This document shows, piece by piece, positions 54,406-64,000 of a DNA stretch of 64,000 bases. A program made the translations under genes and the position numbers. The number at the start of each line of letters is the position of its first letter. The first letter of the stretch is position 1. Source of the DNA: Elusimicrobiota bacterium (GTDB taxonomy: Bacteria > Elusimicrobiota > Elusimicrobia > UBA1565 > UBA9628); NCBI GenBank assembly GCA_003151975.1, contig PLZD01000027.1, positions 1 to 64,000 on the forward strand, read 5' to 3'. A model generated the notes under the pieces. It made no database searches. It was not told the origin of the DNA and was given only the letters and a program-made list of their open reading frames with translations.

Positions 54406-55636
54406 CCGATGATGCCGAGCGGCGGGAACACGCCGCCGGGAAAGACGGCCCCGAGGTCTTTGACGCCGAGGTGGCGGAACAGAACTTCGGAAAGCACCTG
54501 CCGAAAATCCGTCGTGACCTGAAGGTCGCGCTCTTCGAAAAGATTTTCTTTTTTCAACCCCGGCCACTTACCGTAGATTTTGCCGCCGTTGACGCGGCCG
54601 CCCATCAGCATCATGACGCTCGCGTGTCCGTGGTCGGTGCCGCCGTTGCCGTTCTCCTCGATCGTGCGCCCGAACTCGGTCATCGTGACGAGCACCACGT
54701 CTTCGGCCATCGAGCCGAGGTCCTTAAAGAACGCCGCCGCGGAACCGCCGAGCTCGTCCAAGCGCCGCCCGAGCTGGCCGTCGGCGCCGCCTTCGTTGTA
54801 GTGATGGTCCCAGCCGCCCATCTCGAGAAAGCCGACGCGCAGGCCGAGGTCGGCCTTGATGACGCGCGCGAGCTCGTAGAAATCGCGGCCCGTGCGGCCT
54901 TTGGGGTAGCCCATTTTCTCGAGTTCGAGCGGGTCGAACTTCGGGATGCCCTTGAGGCGTTTGCGCGCCTCGCCCAAATCCTTGACCGGCCCCGAGAGCA
55001 AAGAGTCGACGGCCTCGTCGTACATCGACTCGAACGAGTCGACGACCGCGCCGCCGCCCTTGAGCTGGTCGGCGTTGTTCATGGCGAGCACGGGGAAATT
55101 CCCGGAGAGCGTGCGCGGCAGGCGTGCCGTCACCGAGATCGCGGCCATCGGGTCTTGCGGAATCTTGCCCGAGACGAGCGCGCGGTTGAGCCAGCCGTCC
55201 TGCGTGACTTTCACGCCGGGCGTGCCGCTCTCCATGTAATCCTGCGCGTCGAAGTGCGAGCGCGTCTCTTCCGGCGAGCCCGCGGCCTGCACGATCGCGA
55301 AGCGATTGTCTTTCCAGAGCGGCATCAGAGACGCGAGCTTGGGATGCAGGCCGAACTTGCCGTCGAGGTCGATGGTGCGCGAGCCCGCGATGGGGGCTTC
55401 GATCTTGATCGACGGCCGAGCTTTTCTGTAGACCTCATCGTTGAAGGGGGGAACGATGTTGAGCCCGTCGGCCGCGCCGCGCTGAAAAAGCACGATCAGC
55501 ACCTTGCGCCCCTGCTTGGCCTGGGCCGAGGCCTCGCGCACCCAGCGCGGCAGGGCGCCGAAACCCGCGGCGGTCAGGCCGCCCGCGAAGGTTAGGAACT
55601 GGCGGCGCGTGATGCGCTTGTCGAGATTGCAATCGC

Positions 55637-55640
<4 letters not shown>
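54402..55640 (-). CDS. DUF1501 Tat-exported protein
   Basis: The 412-residue protein has a twin-arginine signal (ITRRQFLTFAGGLTAAGFGA). Conserved DUF1501 features are VLIVLFQRGAADGLNIVPP, SHFDAQDYMESG, MGGWDHHYN and VTMTEFGRTIEENG followed by DHGHA, placing it in the alkaline-phosphatase/sulfatase-like superfamily with a possible metal site. The role is unknown. It overlaps the DUF1800 gene by 4 bp, the standard pairing. Confidence 0.88.
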
Positions 55641-57265
<1,625 letters not shown>

Positions 57266-57271
57266 GGAAGT

Positions 57272-57277
57272 CTTATA
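57272..57277 (-). promoter_or_regulatory. Extended -10 box of the DUF1800/DUF1501 operon
   Basis: TGGTATAAG on the minus strand ends 6 nt before the ATG. It separates this unit from the MacB genes upstream, whose last stop is 44 nt away. Confidence 0.55.
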
Positions 57278-57308
57278 CCAGATTTTTCGGCCTTCCTGAA
57301 CTCTCAGG

Positions 57309-59297
57309 CTACTCGTAGCGCAGGGCTTCGATGGGCGAGAGCATCGAGGCTTTACGCGCGGGCCAAAAGCCGAATACGACTCCCACGCTCGATGAGAAGA
57401 CGAAGGCCAGCAGAATCGACTGCGGGGTGACGACGGCCGCCCACCCGGCGAAGCGCGACAAGACCAAAGACACCGCCAATCCCAGCGCCACGCCCATGAG
57501 ACCGCCGATCGTGGACAGCGCGGCCGCCTCGATGAGAAATTGAAGCAGGATGGCGCGCCGCGCGGCACCCACGGCCTTGCGCAGACCGATTTCTCGAGTC
57601 CGCTCATTGACCGACACCAGCATGATGTTCATGATGCCGACGCCTCCGACGAACAGGGAGATTCCCGCGACGATTCCCAAGAGCGAGGAGAAGGTTTTGG
57701 TCGTGTCGGAAAGCGTCGCCTGGACGTCGGCCATGTTCCGGAGCTGGAAGTCGTCCTCCTTGAACGCCGGTATGCGGTGGCGGCGCCGCATGAGCCGGGA
57801 CATCGCTTCCAGAACGTTTGGGATGTCGGCGGCTGAAGTGCATTCGATGGCCATCTCGTGGAGATACTCGGTGCCCAGCACGCGCCGCATCGCCGTGCGG
57901 ATCGGGACGACGATCATGTCGTCCTGATCGCTGTTGCCGTTGGAGCCCTTGAAGGGCAGTATGCCGATGACCTTGAAGGCGATGTGGTTGAGCTCGACGG
58001 TTTGGCCGATGGGATTCTCATTGCCGAAATCCTTATTGACCACGGTCTGACCCAACAGCACGACGCGCTCCAAGTCCGTGTCCTCCTTGTCGGTGAAGAA
58101 GCGGCCGTAGTAGGGCTTCGCGCTGCGTATGCCCTCGTAGTCGGTGGTCACTCCCTGCATCTCCGACACCCAATTCTTCCCGGCGTGAACGATGGTGACG
58201 TTGCCCTCGGCCTCGGGATATATGCGCACCACATGGGGGAGCCCCCGGACCGCCTTCGCGTCGGCCAAGGTCAGGCGGCTGTTGCTGCCGGCGGCGCTCC
58301 GAACGCCGCGCATGCTGGGCGCGCCCGCGAAGAGCATGACCAGGTTCGAGCCGAGGCTGGCCAGGCGCGCCTCGATGGCCTTCTGGGCGCCTTGACCGAT
58401 CGCGAGCATGGCGATGACCGCCGCCACACCGATCAGGATACCCAGCATCGAGAGGCCGCTGCGCACCTTGTTGGCAGCCATCGCGCGCAGCGCCGAGGCG
58501 CCGAATTCGCCGAACTCTGCCCAGGAAAACTCGGGGGTCTCGAGCTTGAGCGCGGTCGTGCTGGCGCCCTTGGCCGGCTTGGTCAAGACCGTGGCACTGC
58601 CTCCCAAGGAATGCTGCGCCACGTCCTTGCTGACGTCGGAGACCACGACGCCGTCCTTGATCTTGATGATCCGTTTGGCGTGGGCCGCGATGTCGGGCTC
58701 GTGGGTCACCATGATGACCGTGATGCCCGAGCGGTTGAGGAGCTTGATTTGGCCCAGAATTTCTTCGGCCTGGTCCGAGGCGAGGTTGCCGGTGGGCTCG
58801 TCGGCAAAAAGGATCCTCGGGCGATTGGCCAGAGCGCGCGCGATCGCGACGCGCTGTTGCTGGCCGCCGGAGAGCTGGTTGGGCTTGTGATCGAACCTGT
58901 CTCCCAGGCCGACCTCTTGGAGAACTTCCTTGGCCCGCTCGTCGCGGTTCGGGGCCCGCGAATAGATCATCGGCAAAGCGACGTTGTCGACGCAGGTGGT
59001 GCGTGCCAGCAGGTTGAACATTTGGAATATGAAGCCGATGGTCTTCGAGCGGAGGACTGCGCCCTCGTCGTCGGTGAGCTTGGAGACGTCGTTGCCGCCG
59101 AGGCGGTAGGTCCCCGAGCTCGGACGGTCGAGCAGACCGAGCAGCTGCATCAAGGTCGACTTGCCCGAGCCTGAGGGCCCCATGATGGCGACGAACTCTC
59201 CTTCCTCGATATCAAGGGTGATGCCCTTGAGCACCTGGAGGTCGTCGCCGCCGACCTTGTAGGAACGGGTGATGTTCTGCAGTTCTATGAGCGCCAT
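57309..59297 (-). CDS. MacB-like ABC transporter (second copy)
   Basis: The 662-residue fusion has an N-terminal ATPase (GPSGSGKST, LSGGQQQRVAIARALAN, FADEPTGNLAS, VTHEPDIAAHAK) and a C-terminal FtsX/MacB permease with four helices and a periplasmic domain (about 310-520). It drives tripartite efflux together with the adaptor and TolC encoded upstream. It is a tandem duplicate of the gene at 59313, sharing motif order throughout. It starts 15 nt after the first copy ends. Confidence 0.9.
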   Translation of the reverse strand: MALIELQNITRSYKVGGDDLQVLKGITLDIEEGEFVAIMGPSGSGKSTLMQLLGLLDRPSSGTYRLGGNDVSKLTDDEGAVLRSKTIGFIFQMFNLLARTTCVDNVALPMIYSRAPNRDERAKEVLQEVGLGDRFDHKPNQLSGGQQQRVAIARALANRPRILFADEPTGNLASDQAEEILGQIKLLNRSGITVIMVTHEPDIAAHAKRIIKIKDGVVVSDVSKDVAQHSLGGSATVLTKPAKGASTTALKLETPEFSWAEFGEFGASALRAMAANKVRSGLSMLGILIGVAAVIAMLAIGQGAQKAIEARLASLGSNLVMLFAGAPSMRGVRSAAGSNSRLTLADAKAVRGLPHVVRIYPEAEGNVTIVHAGKNWVSEMQGVTTDYEGIRSAKPYYGRFFTDKEDTDLERVVLLGQTVVNKDFGNENPIGQTVELNHIAFKVIGILPFKGSNGNSDQDDMIVVPIRTAMRRVLGTEYLHEMAIECTSAADIPNVLEAMSRLMRRRHRIPAFKEDDFQLRNMADVQATLSDTTKTFSSLLGIVAGISLFVGGVGIMNIMLVSVNERTREIGLRKAVGAARRAILLQFLIEAAALSTIGGLMGVALGLAVSLVLSRFAGWAAVVTPQSILLAFVFSSSVGVVFGFWPARKASMLSPIEALRYE

Positions 59298-59312
59298 TGA
59301 TGGGGTGCGAGG

Positions 59313-61312
<2,000 letters not shown>

Positions 61313-61313
<1 letters not shown>

Positions 61314-62296
61314 CAGCGGTTACCCTTTCCGCCTCCGCTGGGGACCTTGCCGCTGGAGGGAGCCGCCGTCAGAGGGCTTGATGCCAGAGCCTGCTGAGGC
61401 GTGTACTTGGCCTGCCGGATGAGGACCGTATCGCCCGCCGAGACGCCGGACACGATCTCGACGGATGTGTCGTTCTCGATGCCCGTCTTGACGTCGACCC
61501 AGACGTCCTTGCCGCCCTGCTCAGGGCTCGGGGTCAGGACCTGCTTGACGCCGTCCTTGTCGCGCACGGCGGCGGCGGGCACCAGGAGGGCGTCGTCCTT
61601 CTTGCGGACGATGAAGCTCATGTTGGCTGTCATCTGCGAGCGGAAAAAGGAAGGGACGTTGTCGACTTTGATCTTGACGCCGTACTGGATGACGTTGGAG
61701 ACGTTCTTTCCCTCGTAGAGGATATCGAACACCTTGCCCATGTCGTGCTTGTCCGGATACGAGTCCAGAGTGATGCGCACGGGCATGCCGAGGTGGATCT
61801 TGCCGATGTCCGACTCGTCGACTTGCGCCACCACGATCAAAACGTCCGACATCGCGTAGACGACGTCGTTGGAGCCGACGGTTTGGCCCTCGACGACGTT
61901 GCGCAGGATGATCAGGCCGGGAAGGGGCGCGATGATCGGCGTCGCCTTGTAGGTGTCCTCCCATTTCTTGAGAGCCTCGGGGCCCTGGGCGCGCGCGCCG
62001 TCGAGGATGGCGGCGCGGTCAGTCGAGCTCATCCAGGCGATGATCTGGCCCGGAACGACCTTCGAGCCTTCATCCACCAGCAGCTTTTCGATGCGGCCGG
62101 AGACTGTCGGCTTGACTTCGACGCGGTCCTTCGGCAGAACGGCGCCGGTCGCCTCGACGGTCTCCTCGATGGAGGCCTGGGTCACCTTGACGGCAAGAGC
62201 TTCCGTGCGCGCGGGCTTGGACAATTTGGCCTTCACGGCCCAGCCCCCGGCGCCGAGAACAACCAGGCCCGTCAAAATGATTACGGTGTTCTTCAT
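61313..62296 (-). CDS. Periplasmic adaptor protein (MacA/HlyD type)
   Basis: The 327-residue protein has an N-terminal anchor (VIILTGLVVLGAGGWAVKAK), a lipoyl/barrel-sandwich half (VEATGAVLPKDRVEVKPTVSG, then APLPGLIILRNVVEGQTV) and a beta-barrel domain. The usual alpha-hairpin is very short, about 20 residues around 108-125, so contact with TolC must be tip to tip or made by another protein. It bridges the MacB dimer and the TolC-like channel. It lies 2 nt after the TolC-like gene. Confidence 0.88.
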
Positions 62297-62298
62297 TC

Positions 62299-63594
62299 TT
62301 ATTCTCCCAAAGCCTTGCCGAGCGATTTTTCCCAGGCCGCTTGGGCTATCGCGGCGGTCAAACGAGCCTGGATCGCCTGCTGTTCGGCGCTGACCCACTC
62401 GGTGATGATGACTTCAAAGTTGTCGTAGGTGAGCAGGCCGCTGGCGTAGCGCACGGCCCCCTCGTCATTTCTCTGGCGCGCGGCAGCCAGCGCCGAGTCC
62501 GCGGCGATCGACTGGTCCACGGCGTTGGCGTAGGCCGCCCAAGTGTTCTCGAGGTCGACGACCGCGGAGTTGCGCACGGTGCGCAGATCCTGCTCCGACT
62601 TGTCGTAATTTTTCTTCGCCGCCTTCACGTTGTAATACGTCGCCGTGGGGCCTCCGCCGAAGACCGAGAGGCTCAGCGTCGCTCCCGCCGACCAGCCGTA
62701 AGTGGGATCGGGGAACTGATAATTCCCGCTCCGAGTCCGGTTGTAGTTGGCCGAAAGGCTCGGGAACAAAGGGCTCTCCGCCGAGTCGACGGCGGCGAGT
62801 TGGACCTTGACCACGGCCTTTTGGACCGCCACGTCGGGACGCAGCGAGACGAAATCCTCCATGCGCGCGGGAAAATCCGGGGGGGTCTCAGCGACCAACG
62901 ATCCCGTCGCCGCCACCTCCACGAAATCGTCCAAGCCGAGCTGGTTGTCGAGAGACCTGCGGGTGGTCCGCAGCGCCCTGAGCGACTGATAAAGAGTGGC
63001 TTGGGCCTGAAGGACCTGCGCCTTCGCGTTCATCATGTTGCCCTTGTATTCGTTTCCGGACTGATAGCGCAGCCCCACTTCCTCCGCGTTCTTCTCTTGG
63101 ATGTCCAGAATCTTGCGGGCGATATCGATGTTCTTCTCCGCAAAGTAGGCCTGGGAGAAGGACTGGCGCAGGCTGAAGCGCAAGTTGGCCGATGCCACCC
63201 TCAGGTTCGCCTGGGCCTGCGTGTAGCTCGCGGAGGCCGACTTGATGCTGGCCACCTGGCCCATGTTGAAGAGGTTCATGCTGGCAGAACCGGTCGCCGT
63301 GTAGCTCGGCTGGCCTCTCTGCGAGGTGATCGACGCGGAGTAGCCGTCGGACAGGGTCAGCGACGGCAGAAGCCCGTTAAAGCTGCTCAGATAAGTCGCG
63401 TGACCGGACTGGCTCGAGTAATCGGCCGACAACAGCGCCGGATTTTTTATGGCCGCCAGCGCGACGCAGTCCTCCCACGTCAGGGTCTTCGCGGCAGAAA
63501 CTTCAGGAGGAAGGGGGGAAGCGTGCTGAGCCAGAACCGGCTCAACGGCGCCCGTGAGAATCGAGACGGTGAGAACGACGACAAGTCTTTTCAT
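62299..63594 (-). CDS. TolC-like outer-membrane efflux protein
   Basis: The 431-residue protein has a signal peptide (MKRLVVVLTVSILTGAVEPVLA) and two OEP repeats of long helices with barrel strands (LTWEDCVALAAIKNPALLSA, and in repeat 2 DFVSLRPDVAVQKAVVKVQL). It is the outer channel of the efflux system and the first gene of the operon. An extended -10 TGGTATGCT stands 16 nt before the ATG. Confidence 0.9.
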   Translation of the reverse strand: MKRLVVVLTVSILTGAVEPVLAQHASPLPPEVSAAKTLTWEDCVALAAIKNPALLSADYSSQSGHATYLSSFNGLLPSLTLSDGYSASITSQRGQPSYTATGSASMNLFNMGQVASIKSASASYTQAQANLRVASANLRFSLRQSFSQAYFAEKNIDIARKILDIQEKNAEEVGLRYQSGNEYKGNMMNAKAQVLQAQATLYQSLRALRTTRRSLDNQLGLDDFVEVAATGSLVAETPPDFPARMEDFVSLRPDVAVQKAVVKVQLAAVDSAESPLFPSLSANYNRTRSGNYQFPDPTYGWSAGATLSLSVFGGGPTATYYNVKAAKKNYDKSEQDLRTVRNSAVVDLENTWAAYANAVDQSIAADSALAAARQRNDEGAVRYASGLLTYDNFEVIITEWVSAEQQAIQARLTAAIAQAAWEKSLGKALGE

Positions 63595-63619
63595 GGATTT
63601 CTTTCGCAGAAGCATACCA

Positions 63620-64000
63620 CTATTTGACGCCGAGACTCTGCAGAATGTGTCGGTCGTCGCCCTCCGGAAGCGCGATAATAAGGGAACGCCGCAGATAGAT
63701 CGCCCCGGCGGCGGCGCAGCACAAACCGCCGAAGGCGACCGTCATCGGAGCGCCGATGCGGTCGGCCGCGAAGCCCGAGATGAGGTTACCGAAGGGCGCC
63801 ACGGCCATAAAGGTCATCGTGAAGAGGCCCATGACGCGGCCGCGCATCGCATCGGAAGTCAGCGCTTGAAGCAAGGTGTTGCAGCCCGTGAACATGGTCA
63901 TCATGCAGAAGCCCGTCAGCGTCAGCAACGCGAGGCTCACGGGCATGCTGCGGGAGAAGGAGAATAGGATTAGGCTCACGCCAAAGCCCGCGGAAGTCAG
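63620..64000 (-). CDS. MFS exporter, C-terminal part (5' end outside window)
   Basis: The last 126 or so residues of an MFS protein are visible: three or four helices with NTLLQALTSDAMRGRVMGL, a sequence typical of the MFS_3/EntS-type exporters. The frame is open to the right edge, so the gene starts outside. It ends 26 nt before the TolC-like start and may belong to the same efflux unit. Confidence 0.8.
   Translation of the reverse strand: MTSAGFGVSLILFSFSRSMPVSLALLTLTGFCMMTMFTGCNTLLQALTSDAMRGRVMGLFTMTFMAVAPFGNLISGFAADRIGAPMTVAFGGLCCAAAGAIYLRRSLIIALPEGDDRHILQSLGVK

Noticed and set aside
57266-57607. Upstream extension of the DUF1800 gene
   Set aside because: It would overlap the end of the second MacB gene and has no signal peptide; the -10 box 6 nt before ATG 57265 and the signal peptide there fix the start.

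Overview
This is a 64 kb piece of a GC-rich bacterial chromosome with very dense coding: about 60 genes, no untranslated stretch above 300 bp, and many 1-26 bp gene overlaps. The cell plan is Gram-negative: TolC-, MacA/MacB-, LolA- and LolC/E-like parts, a predicted outer-membrane barrel, many lipoproteins and signal peptides. The large insertion-bearing IspG, paired DUF1501/DUF1800 genes, a class III pilin-like peptide and many secreted orphan proteins fit an Elusimicrobiota-like or related deep lineage. That placement is inference; no rRNA is present to test it. Both edge genes are cut by the window.

Layout. 0-9 kb: a cut membrane protein, an adenylyl cyclase with DNA glycosylase, CvpA, a small membrane protein with a GNAT enzyme, then a LolA-like/FtsX/ATPase/barrel operon for envelope trafficking. 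9-13 kb: an ispG-led operon with two lipoproteins and a small membrane protein. 13-17.5 kb: a beta-rich secreted protein and a histidine kinase/response regulator/membrane protein operon. 16.5-21.9 kb: SIS and VOC proteins with almost abutting starts, a secreted phosphoesterase, an MFS carrier, a thioredoxin-like lipoprotein and a response regulator with a Cys-rich tail. 21.9-25.8 kb: a poly-amino-acid synthetase (Pls family). 25.85-28.1 kb: a KaiC/CheB pair between a truncated tRNA and an intact tRNA-Arg(UCU). 28-35 kb: secreted proteases, a dipeptide epimerase and a HEAT protein. 35-38 kb: a BrnT/BrnA toxin-antitoxin pair, pilin-like peptide, signal peptidase, phosphoesterase paralog and HNH nuclease. 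38-47 kb: a flippase, two secreted orphans (one an inverted PEP-synthase-like protein), a PTS IIA-like protein and MgtA. 47-52 kb: a Gld-type ABC operon and aspartokinase. 52-57 kb: an ankyrin lipoprotein, a glycosyltransferase and DUF1501/DUF1800. 57-64 kb: a TolC-MacA-MacB-MacB efflux operon and a cut MFS exporter.

The most consistent signal across the window is promoter placement. In about 17 genes a sigma70-type -10 box ends only 6-8 nt before the start codon, several with a good -35 box 17 bp further upstream. Transcripts would then begin at or next to the start codon, so leaderless translation looks common here. This also explains divergent genes whose start codons are only 17 or 37 bp apart, and it changes some start calls (for example GTG at 19236). 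A minority of genes (13007, 28185, 29108, 37942) have clear Shine-Dalgarno leaders instead.

Best candidates for new biology: the Pls-type synthetase with a basic-amino-acid-like specificity code, the KaiC/CheB cassette bounded by tRNA sequence, the operon joining MgtA to a PTS IIA-like protein beside a secreted degenerate PEP-synthase-like protein, and two secreted phosphoesterases sharing a non-canonical first metal motif.
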